From Vitreoscilla massiliensis (lineage in GTDB: Bacteria > Pseudomonadota > Gammaproteobacteria > Burkholderiales > Neisseriaceae): a DNA stretch of 64,000 nt. Both the position numbers and the translations under genes were made by a program. Where the stretch lies: NCBI RefSeq assembly GCF_001457815.1, contig NZ_LN898216.1:62001-126000 (forward strand), read 5' to 3'. Shown piece by piece: positions 26,584 through 34,344 of the stretch. The notes beneath the pieces are model-generated. The model did not search any database. It was not told the DNA's origin and worked only from the letters and a program-made list of their open reading frames with translations. Within the stretch, counting starts at the first letter, position 1; each line of letters begins with the position of its first letter.

Positions 26584-27209
26584 TGTTAAAACAACCGGAA
26601 ATCGTGTGGGTAGACGGCCCTACAGGCCGCTTGGAAACCATTTACATCCCCGCACAAGAAGATGTGGCCGTGGGCGTGGCGGTGATTAACCACCCCAATC
26701 CAACCCAAGGCGGCACCAATACCAATAAAGTCATCCAAACCGTGGCCAAATCATTGAGCAAACAGGGCTACCACTGCTATTTGCCCAATTTGCGCGGCGT
26801 CGGCAACAGCGATGGCGTGCACGATTATGGCGTGGGCGAGGTTGATGATGTGTTGGCCGTCATCGCCTACGCACAAGCCGCCCATCCTGAAGCAGGCAAA
26901 CTCACCGTCGCTGGTTTCTCTTTTGGCGGCTATGTGTCGGCCAATGTGGCGCAACACGTCGACATCGACCATTTGATTTTCTTGGCTGCGGCGATGATGA
27001 AATACGAACGCCACGCGCCGCCAGTGCCGCATCCTGAACGGGTGTTTTTTGTACATGGCAATGCCGATGATGTGGTGGAGTTGGAACACACTTATGCGTG
27101 GTGCCGTCCACAAGGCATCAGTGTGATGGTCATGCCTGAAGCCGGCCATTTCTTTCATGGCCGCTTAATCGAATTGGGACAAATCATCGACCGCTACGGG
27201 CTGCGCTGA
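26583..27209 (+). CDS. Alpha/beta hydrolase (COG2945 type)
   Basis: 208 residues. The nucleophile elbow is GFSFGG (111-116, Ser113), the triad is completed by Asp in NADDVVE and His in AGHFFHG, and NHPNPTQGGTNTNKV is typical of this small family of hydrolases with a dienelactone hydrolase-like core. It overlaps its neighbours on both sides by one base. Substrate unknown. Confidence 0.85.
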   Translation: MLKQPEIVWVDGPTGRLETIYIPAQEDVAVGVAVINHPNPTQGGTNTNKVIQTVAKSLSKQGYHCYLPNLRGVGNSDGVHDYGVGEVDDVLAVIAYAQAAHPEAGKLTVAGFSFGGYVSANVAQHVDIDHLIFLAAAMMKYERHAPPVPHPERVFFVHGNADDVVELEHTYAWCRPQGISVMVMPEAGHFFHGRLIELGQIIDRYGLR

Positions 27210-27871
27210 TGAGCACAGACAACCGCCGCCCCATCGCCGCCCGCCACACAGGCTGGGCGCAAAAAATCACCCGCGTCCTCATCAAGCTGCGCTTGAGTCC
27301 CAACACGATTTCGGTGTTCAGCATCGTGTTTAGCGTATTGGGTGCGGCCTGTATCGGTTTTGCTCACGGTGCCGCTTGGTCATGGCTCATCTTTGCGCTG
27401 TGCATACAGCTGCGGCTGTTGTGCAATTTGTTTGATGGCATGGTGGCAGTAGACGGCGGTCTGAGCTCGGCCGTGGGCGCACTCTACAATGAAGTGCCCG
27501 ACCGCGTCTCGGATACGGTATTGTTTGTGAGCGCCGCTTATGTGATAGATTTGCCCGAATTGGGTTGGGCAGCGGCCTTATTTGCCGCCTTCACCGCTTA
27601 CATCCGTGTATTGGGCGGCAGCGTTGGTGAGCCGCAATTGTTTTTGGGCCCGTTTGCCAAGCAGCAGCGCATGGCAGCTTTGACCATCGCCGCGCTCATC
27701 AGTATCGCCGAAGCAGCGTGGCTGCACAGCTTTTATGTGATGGGCACCGCCTTGCTCATCATCGCCGTTGGCAGCGCATACACCTGCGTGCGCCGCTTGC
27801 GCGCCATCGCCACCCAATTACACACCAAGGCCAATCAGGCCGACCAAGACGCACATTATCCCTTCAAATAA
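27209..27871 (+). CDS. CDP-alcohol phosphatidyltransferase-like membrane protein with altered motif
   Basis: 220 residues and about six membrane helices. The family motif D-x2-D-G-x2-A-R-x8-G-x3-D-x3-D is altered: here Asn73, Asp76-Gly77, Ala80-Val81, Gly90, Asn94 and Asp98. Thus the first and third aspartates are asparagine and the arginine is valine. E. coli YnbA carries a comparable NExxD version, so a variant subfamily is more likely than simple decay. Product unknown. It ends at a strong DUS-pair terminator. Confidence 0.8.
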   Translation: MSTDNRRPIAARHTGWAQKITRVLIKLRLSPNTISVFSIVFSVLGAACIGFAHGAAWSWLIFALCIQLRLLCNLFDGMVAVDGGLSSAVGALYNEVPDRVSDTVLFVSAAYVIDLPELGWAAALFAAFTAYIRVLGGSVGEPQLFLGPFAKQQRMAALTIAALISIAEAAWLHSFYVMGTALLIIAVGSAYTCVRRLRAIATQLHTKANQADQDAHYPFK

Positions 27872-27878
27872 CTTAAAC

Positions 27879-27906
27879 AAGCGGCCTGTACATTTACAGG
27901 CCGCTT
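27879..27906. terminator. Inverted DUS-like pair terminator
   Basis: AAGCGGCCTGTA, four bases, TACAGGCCGCTT. It lies between the convergent CDP-alcohol phosphatidyltransferase-like and DUF465 genes and serves both. Confidence 0.8.
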
Positions 27907-27935
27907 TGATACGGTTTCATACCAGCTTCAAACAC

Positions 27936-28199
27936 CTAAGCCGCATCGTGCGCCGCTTTGGCCGCTTGATAGAGCTCATCTTTGATAGCAGCACGCTGGT
28001 GTTTCAAACGCGCCAACTCATCATCCTCTAAGATTTTCACGTCTTCTTCATCGTCGGTAATTTGCTGGTCTATGGCGCTGTACTCCTCCATCAATTTGGC
28101 AAAATGGCCGTTTTCCTGCGCCATTTTGGCGAAAGTATCCGCCAATTCTGGGAACTCCACATTCAACACATGCGATAACAATTTCGTATACGGTTGCAT
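27936..28199 (-). CDS. YdcH-family (DUF465) small protein
   Basis: 87 residues from the ATG at 28199. Two nearby starts, ATG 28202 and GTG 28205, lie too close to the GAGGAG ribosome site. The short coiled pattern with LMEEYSAIDQQI and LKHQRAAIKDELYQAAKAA is typical of the DUF465/YdcH family, whose function is not known. Confidence 0.8.
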   Translation of the reverse strand: MQPYTKLLSHVLNVEFPELADTFAKMAQENGHFAKLMEEYSAIDQQITDDEEDVKILEDDELARLKHQRAAIKDELYQAAKAAHDAA

Positions 28200-28303
28200 C
28201 ATCACTCCTCAAGTATGAACAGGCCAGCAAACCCGCTGCCTAGGCTTAATGTAATGCGCAAACACGTGCAGTGTAAATACTTTAAGCACTTCTTATGCAA
28301 ACA

Positions 28304-28325
28304 CGGCCTGTAACTTACAGGCCGC
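28304..28325. terminator. DUS-like inverted pair at the end of the SDR operon
   Basis: CGGCCTGTAA, one base, TTACAGGCCG: perfect 10-bp arms, just after the DUF2269 gene stop. The right arm is an exact uptake-like word. The very short spacer means only the outer pairs can form a stem. Confidence 0.6.
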
Positions 28326-28335
28326 TTGTTTCATC

Positions 28336-28803
28336 TTACATCGGTTTCAATACCATCAAAAAATACACCGTCATCATCGCAATAAATGCAGGATAACCAA
28401 GCAATTCCCAGCGCTTGGCGTAGCGCCAATACTTGGCCGGCAAGGCGGTGTTTTGCGCATGCGCGGCGATGGCCATGTCGCGCATTTTCAATTGCAACCA
28501 CACCACTGGCAGCCAACAAATCCCTGCCAAAGAATACAATGCAAACGTCCACAACAGCCATTTGCTGTCAAACGGTATGCCCGACACCCACATCATCCAT
28601 AAGCCAGATAAGGGCTGGAAAATCACCGCCGGTGTGGTGAACCACCAATCCGCTTTCGCCACCCAACGACTGACCACCGCTTGCGCCGCCACCGAGCCAC
28701 TGCGGTTGGCCCAGAACAAATAAAACGCGGTGCCAAAACCTGTGCCCACCATCAACACAGACGACAACACATGCAAGGCTTTTACCCATAAGTAGTATTC
28801 CAT
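28336..28803 (-). CDS. DUF2269-family membrane protein
   Basis: 155 residues and four membrane helices, opening MEYYLWVKALHVLSSVLMVGTGFGTAFYLFWANRS, the DUF2269 pattern with HxxS and RWE near the end. Third gene of an operon with the SDR and DoxX-like genes (1-bp gap to the latter). Function unknown; the family often accompanies such SDR genes. Confidence 0.8.
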   Translation of the reverse strand: MEYYLWVKALHVLSSVLMVGTGFGTAFYLFWANRSGSVAAQAVVSRWVAKADWWFTTPAVIFQPLSGLWMMWVSGIPFDSKWLLWTFALYSLAGICWLPVVWLQLKMRDMAIAAHAQNTALPAKYWRYAKRWELLGYPAFIAMMTVYFLMVLKPM

Positions 28804-28804
28804 T

Positions 28805-29170
28805 TCACACCTTCCTTGTTTCAGTCACGGCCAAATGGGCCATCATTGCCGCTATCGGCAGGTTTTTTAGCAACGGGCCAAACGGGTGCAACCAGTTTTC
28901 CGGCAGCCACAGCGCAATCACCACACTGTAAAACGCCACCAACACACATTGCCCCCACCACAGCCACCGACTTGGCCGCCATATAATCCACAGCGCCAAG
29001 CCCACATCGCACAGCGATGCAGAAATCAGCAGCGGCCATTGCCACGCCGACTCTATGCCCACTTGCGAGAGCAATTGCAGCGATTGTTGCGGCACCGTCA
29101 ATATCGGCTGCAAACCGCTGTACAACCACAGCACCACCAACGACGCCACCATCGCTTTGCGGCTGTTCAT
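28805..29170 (-). CDS. DoxX-like membrane protein
   Basis: 121 residues from the ATG at 29170 (ribosome site GGAGGAG). Four membrane helices and the ending HPFGPLLKNLPIAAMMAHL fit the DoxX-like family (PF13781 type). Its ATG overlaps the SDR gene's TGA by one base, so translation is coupled. Confidence 0.75.
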   Translation of the reverse strand: MNSRKAMVASLVVLWLYSGLQPILTVPQQSLQLLSQVGIESAWQWPLLISASLCDVGLALWIIWRPSRWLWWGQCVLVAFYSVVIALWLPENWLHPFGPLLKNLPIAAMMAHLAVTETRKV

Positions 29171-30015
29171 CACACTCCTCCTTGTGCATAAGCGGCCTGT
29201 AAAAATTGCGCCGGCGTTTGTGGGCGCTTACCCAATAACTGCGCAAACTCGGCCACAGACACCAAGCGGCTCTCTAGCAACATGTCCACGCTGTCGACAC
29301 TGACCAAGCCGCCGCTGACGGTTTGCAACAAGACAGCCGCCGCCTTGGTCATGCCGATGGGCAAGGCATGAATGTGTGCCGGCGCTTGTTGCCATGCGTA
29401 ATGGCGCAGCAATTGCACATATTCGGCCAAACTCACCACCTCGCCGCCAACCGCATGCACCACGCCGTGTTGTATCGTGTCCAACATCTGCACACAGCCT
29501 GCCACCACATCATTCAACGCCACCGGTTGTATCGGCGTTTGTCCCGCTTGCGGCAAGCACAGATGTGGCAACTTCGCCATACGCACAAACAGCTTGCTGC
29601 TGCGGCCTTGCGGCGAGAACACCAAACTCGGTCGCACGATGCCAACTTTCAGGCCGCTGCTCAGCAGCCATGCATCCAACTGGCCTTTGCTGCGCAAAAA
29701 CACTTGCTTAGCATCGACATCTGCCCCCGCCGCCGAAACTTGCAACACATAGCGCAAGCCTTGCGCAGCGGCTTGTTGGTACAAGGCTTGCGGCGCCTCG
29801 CATTGCAAGGTGTGCATGCGCACCGCATCGTCAGACATCAGCCCGACACAGTTCACAATGGCATCGACTTGTTGCAGATACGGCGACCAAGTGGTGGGGC
29901 GCAGCAAATCACATTCGGCGGAAGTGGGTGCACACACCCTATGGCCTTGTTGCTGTAACTGCGCCAACACTGCCGCCCCTATCAAGCCGGAACTGCCCAG
30001 TAATAAAATGTTCAT
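29170..30015 (-). CDS. NAD(P)-binding SDR/NmrA-like oxidoreductase
   Basis: 281 residues. An atypical extended SDR with NILLLGSSGLIGAAVLAQL at the N-terminus and VVHAVGGEVVSLAEYVQLL in the C-terminal half. No YxxxK is obvious; FLRSKGQLDAWL occupies that region. The operon SDR/DoxX-like/DUF2269 is probably controlled by the GbsR-type regulator at 31378, because a near-copy of that gene's palindrome (30028-30047) lies 13 bp before this start. Substrate unknown. Confidence 0.75.
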   Translation of the reverse strand: MNILLLGSSGLIGAAVLAQLQQQGHRVCAPTSAECDLLRPTTWSPYLQQVDAIVNCVGLMSDDAVRMHTLQCEAPQALYQQAAAQGLRYVLQVSAAGADVDAKQVFLRSKGQLDAWLLSSGLKVGIVRPSLVFSPQGRSSKLFVRMAKLPHLCLPQAGQTPIQPVALNDVVAGCVQMLDTIQHGVVHAVGGEVVSLAEYVQLLRHYAWQQAPAHIHALPIGMTKAAAVLLQTVSGGLVSVDSVDMLLESRLVSVAEFAQLLGKRPQTPAQFLQAAYAQGGV

Positions 30016-30027
30016 ATTAATTCCGAA

Positions 30028-30047
30028 ATTTCTGTTAAAAGAGAAAT
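30028..30047. promoter_or_regulatory. Operator-like palindrome before the SDR operon
   Basis: ATTTCTGT-TAAA-AGAGAAAT. It matches the perfect palindrome in front of the GbsR-type regulator (ATTTCTGT-CAAT-ACAGAAAT) with one mismatch in the arms and identical spacing. It is placed to block a promoter for 30015. Confidence 0.65.
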
Positions 30048-30116
30048 ATCAATTTTTAAAAACAGGCAATCGCACTGAGGCCATTGCCTACTGGTTTAAC
30101 GTGTGCAGCTTACAGT

Positions 30117-30602
30117 TTAGTCGTCATTTTCGGCATTCCATACGGCGGTGGCGATGTCTAAAGGCAAACCGTCGTCGTAAGCATCATCGTCCAAATCCAC
30201 ATATTCTGTGCCCATCACCACCGCATACATCAGCTCAGGTATGCCCCAAACATCAGCAAAATTGCTGTATTCGCTCGGATGCACGGGACTGTCGTGGGCG
30301 GGGTCAAAATAAATATTGCCATGCGCATAATAACCTTGTTGCAAACGCGCTATCAGCTCGCGACACAACAGCGCATCTTCACTTTGGTATTGCGCTTGGT
30401 CGGGTGCAAATTGCGCCTGATAACGCCCACCTAGGCACCAAAACATCATTTTTGCCGTCGCCTGATCCAAATCGCTTTGGACGGCCAAGTATTGCAAATG
30501 CGGCAAATTATCGTCGTAATTGCTGCCGGCCACATACACATGCCGCTGTTCAGCTGAAGCGGCCTGTAAATAGGCATGGATGATGTCATCAACGGGCGAC
30601 AT
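30117..30602 (-). CDS. DUF4274-like small acidic protein
   Basis: 161 residues. The segment LPHLQYLAVQSDLDQATAKMMFWCLGG resembles DUF4274 proteins, and there is a very acidic tail (DLDDDAYDDGLP). No known function. Its first 24 codons lie inside the direct repeat copy 30531-30687 and are duplicated at 31286-31357. It contains an exact DUS-like word (30559-30569). Confidence 0.6.
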   Translation of the reverse strand: MSPVDDIIHAYLQAASAEQRHVYVAGSNYDDNLPHLQYLAVQSDLDQATAKMMFWCLGGRYQAQFAPDQAQYQSEDALLCRELIARLQQGYYAHGNIYFDPAHDSPVHPSEYSNFADVWGIPELMYAVVMGTEYVDLDDDAYDDGLPLDIATAVWNAENDD

Positions 30603-30687
30603 GGGGCACTCCTTTTCAACACTTATTTCAAGAATTTTTGGATGCTGCTACCAAGTTTCAACAAACGCACCAAAATCACACTCGACA
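30531..30687. repeat. Direct repeat, copy 1 (157 bp)
   Basis: About 96% identical (six mismatches that I can see) to 31286-31442, same orientation, offset 755. It holds the first 24 codons of the DUF4274-like gene, its ribosome site, and on the same strand a decayed copy of the last 21 codons of the GbsR-type regulator. Four of the six mismatches fall in that orphan tail. Confidence 0.9.
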
Positions 30688-30707
30688 AATTGGGTACTCA
30701 CCCTCTC

Positions 30708-31160
30708 TTAAGACTCACTCTCACCCACAGAGCCAGAGTTCCAAAGTGGTCGAAATTTTTGAATCAGCGCTTTTTCTTCAATTTCATCCATAGAAATGTT
30801 AGGCTCACCAAAAAGCATCATCACATCCGATTTTCGCACCCACACTTCATGGTTTTTACCCGTTTCTATTCCAGTTCGAATACGTGCTGCATGCTTTGTG
30901 CCAGTCACACTTCTTCTAAATCCATCAGTGTGCTGTTTGCAACGGGTGGCCAATGTTTTCCCTGCCTTACCTATGTAGACGATGCGCGCTGCTTGCTTAG
31001 GGGAGATTTCTAACCACATGTAAACCCAACCATGTTTTGCGCTGGTCTCATTGGCGAGAAATGGTGCACTCAACTCAAAAAAGGGATTATTTGATTCATC
31101 CAGTATCAGTTTCCCCACTTTCACAAACCCCAAATTAGCAATCGCGTCCACGATATCCAT
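30708..31160 (-). CDS. GIY-YIG nuclease-family protein
   Basis: 150 residues from the ATG at 31160. The GIY-YIG fold is recognisable as WVYMW, IVYIGKAGKT, Arg in TRCKQH, HAARIRTGI and the C-terminal Glu in EEKALIQKFRPLWN. About 40 N-terminal residues before the fold have no match that I recognise. There is no DNA-binding extension like those of homing enzymes. The gene lies wholly within the 598-bp unique block between the two 157-bp repeats, which marks it as an insertion. Base use is more AT-rich than its neighbours. Confidence 0.8.
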   Translation of the reverse strand: MDIVDAIANLGFVKVGKLILDESNNPFFELSAPFLANETSAKHGWVYMWLEISPKQAARIVYIGKAGKTLATRCKQHTDGFRRSVTGTKHAARIRTGIETGKNHEVWVRKSDVMMLFGEPNISMDEIEEKALIQKFRPLWNSGSVGESES

Positions 31161-31285
31161 CACAACACCGCCTTTTTCAAATTACCCAACCATTAACAGA
31201 AAACCACCTTGTCAAAATCTGAATCCCCTTCAGTATTCTTTATGCTCTCTTAGCGTAAAAAAGAATAATCAACAGGGCTACTGAA

Positions 31286-31357
31286 CACATACACATGCCG
31301 CTGTTCAGCTGAAGCGGCCTGTAAATAGGCATGGATGATGTCATCAACGGGCGACAT
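31286..31357 (-). pseudogene. 5' fragment of the DUF4274-like gene
   Basis: The first 24 codons of the gene at 30117-30602, duplicated with the repeat. It still has its start and ribosome site but the reading frame ends soon after the repeat boundary. Confidence 0.75.
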
Positions 31358-31442
31358 GGGGCATTCCTTTTCAACACTTATTTCAAGAATTTTTGGATGC
31401 TGCTACCGAGTTTCAACAAACGCACCAAAGTTGCGCTCGACA
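31286..31442. repeat. Direct repeat, copy 2 (157 bp)
   Basis: Partner of 30531-30687. Here the GbsR-type regulator's 3' end is intact and the DUF4274-like gene is cut after 24 codons (MSPVDDIIHAYLQAASAEQR and four more), running into 12 foreign codons and a stop. An exact DUS-like word is at 31314-31324. Confidence 0.9.
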
Positions 31443-31896
31443 GTTTCAACATCTGCCCTGTCCACACTGTTAAGGTGGAAATCAAATCGTGGGTTTGCGT
31501 AATGCGGCGTTGCACTTCTTTGTCTTGCTCGGCAAATTCAGGACTGGCCATCATTTCGGTCAAAAAGCGCTCGGTCGGCTCGATTTCACGGCGTTGGCGT
31601 TCGGCGGCGATGATGCGGAACAATTCCCACACATCACCATTGGTTTCAAAGTGGTCGCGTCTGTCGCCCAATTGGTGTACCACGGTGACCAAGCGCCAGC
31701 TTTGCAATTCTTTGATGCTGTTGCTGACATTGGAGCGTGCCACCCCTAAGGTATCGCAGATTTCATCAGCCGCCATCGGGCGCGCCGCAATGAACAACAA
31801 AGCATGGATTTGTGCCACGGTGCGATTCACCCCCCATTGCGTGCCCATTTCACCCCAATGCAAAATGAATTTTTCCGCCAATGGTGTCAGTTTCAT
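31378..31896 (-). CDS. GbsR/MarR-type transcriptional regulator
   Basis: 172 residues from the ATG at 31896 (ribosome site AAGGAG). The winged helix (TVAQIHALLFIAARPMAADEICDTLGVARSNVSNSIKELQSWRLV) and the following DRRDHFET wing match the GbsR branch of the MarR group. A perfect palindrome at 31937-31962 in its own leader, and a near copy before the SDR operon at 30015, point to autoregulation and control of that operon. The ligand is unknown. Confidence 0.85.
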   Translation of the reverse strand: MKLTPLAEKFILHWGEMGTQWGVNRTVAQIHALLFIAARPMAADEICDTLGVARSNVSNSIKELQSWRLVTVVHQLGDRRDHFETNGDVWELFRIIAAERQRREIEPTERFLTEMMASPEFAEQDKEVQRRITQTHDLISTLTVWTGQMLKLSSATLVRLLKLGSSIQKFLK

Positions 31897-31936
31897 GGTG
31901 TTTCTCCTTACAGTTTCTTGCATGGTAAAACGCCTA

Positions 31937-31962
31937 TTAATTTCTGTCAATACAGAAATTAA
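31937..31962. promoter_or_regulatory. Operator-like palindrome before the GbsR-type gene
   Basis: Perfect 11-bp arms, TTAATTTCTGT and ACAGAAATTAA, around CAAT. It is 41 bp upstream of the regulator's start. Confidence 0.75.
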
Positions 31963-32121
31963 GCAATGATATGAAACTTTCTCCAAGTTGCAAACCGTGC
32001 TGCTGGATTATTACAGACATGACACTGGCAGACAGCGCGCCGAAATACTGCTGAAAATAGTCCCAGACTCTATTAGAATAGGCTGTATTGTTTTAATGAC
32101 CCACTACGATTGAAACCTGCC

Positions 32122-32841
32122 ATGACAAAAATTTTACTGGTTGAAGACGATGCGGCGATTGCGGAGCCGTTAAGCTATGCCTTAAAACGCGAAACTTGGG
32201 AAGTGATGTGGTGCCCTACCGCGCAACAGGCTTTGGATTATTTAAATGCCGAACAAGTGGATTTCATGATTTTGGACGTAGGTTTACCCGATATGGATGG
32301 TTTTGAACTGTGCCGTCAAATCCGCAAAACCAACAACACCCCTTTGCTGTTTTTAACCGCGCGCACCGATGAAATAGAACGCATCATCGGTTTGGAAATC
32401 GGTGCCGACGATTATTGCGCCAAGCCTTTCAGCCCACGCGAATTGATTTCACGCATCAAAGCGATTTTGCGCCGCGTGCAGCCGCCCGCTCCTATACCAG
32501 TGGCAGTCAACACCACCGAGGCTTTGAGCGTGCCTGCCCATCCCGATGATGTGTTGTTGCCGCCTTGGCATTACCAAGCAGCGCGCCAACAAGTCAGTTA
32601 CGAGGGGCAAACACTGTCGCTCACTCGCAATGAATTGAATTTATTGGTGGCGTTTTTACGCCGTCCCAATTGGGTACTCAGTCGCGAGCAATTGATGCAA
32701 GCAGCGTGGCCACATCCTGACCACAGCTTGCTGCGCACCGTCGATACCCACATCAAAACCCTGCGCCAAAAACTCAAATCGGCCGAAGCCCAAGAATCCA
32801 TCGTCACCCACCGTGGTTTGGGTTACGAATTGAGACATTAA
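32122..32841 (+). CDS. creB: Two-component response regulator CreB
   Basis: 239 residues from the ATG at 32122. The receiver domain has the acidic pair EDD, phospho-Asp in MILDVGLPDMDGFELC and Lys in CAKPFSPREL. The OmpR-type winged helix follows (LSLTRNELNLLVAF to VTHRGLGYEL). The order creB-creC-creD identifies it as CreB. No creA precedes it. The creC start overlaps its stop by one base. Confidence 0.9.
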   Translation: MTKILLVEDDAAIAEPLSYALKRETWEVMWCPTAQQALDYLNAEQVDFMILDVGLPDMDGFELCRQIRKTNNTPLLFLTARTDEIERIIGLEIGADDYCAKPFSPRELISRIKAILRRVQPPAPIPVAVNTTEALSVPAHPDDVLLPPWHYQAARQQVSYEGQTLSLTRNELNLLVAFLRRPNWVLSREQLMQAAWPHPDHSLLRTVDTHIKTLRQKLKSAEAQESIVTHRGLGYELRH

Positions 32842-34268
32842 TGCCCATTTTTATCCGCATTTGGTTGTTGTTCACCATTATTTTGATTTGTGGCGGTGTA
32901 CTGATGGTGCACCAGTTCCAAGAACAGGTTAAACCCAATACCCGCAAGGTGATGGAAGACATTTTGGCCGACAATGCCAACGTGATTTCGGCCTTGGTGG
33001 CCAAAGATGTGGCCAATGGCCAAGTCAAAAGCAAGGCGTTTAACGAGCGCATGCAAACCGTGCTCGAGCGCGAAATCAGCGGCAAGATTTGGTCTATCGA
33101 CAAAACCGCGGTGCAATTGCGCATGTACATTACCGATGAAAACGGCATCGTGATTTACGATTCGCTCGGCAAATTTGTTGGCGAAGACTTTTCGCAATGG
33201 CGCGATGTGTATTTGACTTTGCGCGGCAAATACGGCGCCCGTTCCAGCCTAGACCCCACCAACCCCAAAGCCAGCATGTCGGTGATGCATGTGGCCGCAC
33301 CGATTGTGAACAAAGGCGAATTGATCGGTGTGGTCAGTTTGGGCAAACCCAGCGCCAGCATCCAACCTTTTATCGACAATGCCGAAAAAGAGGTGTGGAA
33401 TTTGGCGGTGTGGTATTTGTTCATCGGCTGGATTGCTTGCGGCTTAATGTCGTGGTGGCTCAGTCACAACATCAACCAAGTGCGCCGCTTTGCCTTGGCC
33501 TTGGCGCCGACCAGCCAACAGCCTCGTTTTTGGCTGTCAAAAGAATTGAACGACTTGACCCAAGCCATCGCCACCATGCGCACGCAATTGGAAGACCAAG
33601 CCTATGTCGAGCAATACGTCAGCACCCTCACGCACGAATTGAAAAGCCCGTTGGCAGGCATACGCGCCGGCGCGGAATTACTGCAAGAGCCATTGCCTTT
33701 GGAAGACCAGCAACACTTTGCCGACAACATCGTCGCCCAAGCCGACAAATTGCATTCGCTGATACAGCGCATGTTGTTGATGATGCGTTTGGAAAAAAGC
33801 GGCGCTGCCACCAAACAAGAGCCGATAGATGTACCGCAACTGCTGCAAGACGTGATTGCGCAACGCCAAAGCATGAGCTCAAGCAAACACGTCGACATCG
33901 TTTGCAGCGGCGAATTGGCACCGAAATTACAGGGCGATGTGTTTTGGTTGCAACAAGCCATCGGCAATGTGCTCGACAATGCCTTGGACTTTTGTGAAGT
34001 GGGCAGCAGCATCAAGATTTGGGGCGAAAAAATCGGCCCCGATTGGATGCTGTACATCAGCAACCAAGGCCCGCAAGTCGACGCATTTGCCTTGGAAAAA
34101 GTATTTGACCGCTATTTCTCGCTCGCCCGCAGCAGCGGCAATCGCGGCAGCGGCATCGGTTTGACCATGGTACAAGAGGTAATGCAGCGCCACCATGGCC
34201 ATGCGCGTTTGTTCAATGTCAAAGACGGTGTCTGCGTTTCATTGAGGTTTCACACAGTGTCGGTGTGA
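32841..34268 (+). CDS. creC: Sensor histidine kinase CreC
   Basis: 475 residues. Two membrane helices (about 7-25 and 190-210) flank a periplasmic sensor region with ITDENGIVIYDSLGKFVGEDFSQWRDVY, which is typical of CreC. The H-box is YVSTLTHELKSPLAGIRAGAELL, and the N, G1 and G2 boxes of the ATPase follow (GSGIGLTMVQEVMQRHHG). It responds to carbon status or envelope stress in the bacteria where it has been studied and phosphorylates CreB. Confidence 0.92.
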   Translation: MPIFIRIWLLFTIILICGGVLMVHQFQEQVKPNTRKVMEDILADNANVISALVAKDVANGQVKSKAFNERMQTVLEREISGKIWSIDKTAVQLRMYITDENGIVIYDSLGKFVGEDFSQWRDVYLTLRGKYGARSSLDPTNPKASMSVMHVAAPIVNKGELIGVVSLGKPSASIQPFIDNAEKEVWNLAVWYLFIGWIACGLMSWWLSHNINQVRRFALALAPTSQQPRFWLSKELNDLTQAIATMRTQLEDQAYVEQYVSTLTHELKSPLAGIRAGAELLQEPLPLEDQQHFADNIVAQADKLHSLIQRMLLMMRLEKSGAATKQEPIDVPQLLQDVIAQRQSMSSSKHVDIVCSGELAPKLQGDVFWLQQAIGNVLDNALDFCEVGSSIKIWGEKIGPDWMLYISNQGPQVDAFALEKVFDRYFSLARSSGNRGSGIGLTMVQEVMQRHHGHARLFNVKDGVCVSLRFHTVSV

Positions 34269-34344
34269 TTTCATCTTCACTTAACCCAGTATTCACACCA
34301 TGGCGGCATGCTGAAACAGTTAACCACTGTTGAGGAGTGTCGCC

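Noticed and set aside
30531..31442. Insertion sequence carrying the GIY-YIG gene
   Set aside because: No transposase and no terminal inverted repeats; the long direct repeats contain host gene ends, unlike a target-site duplication.
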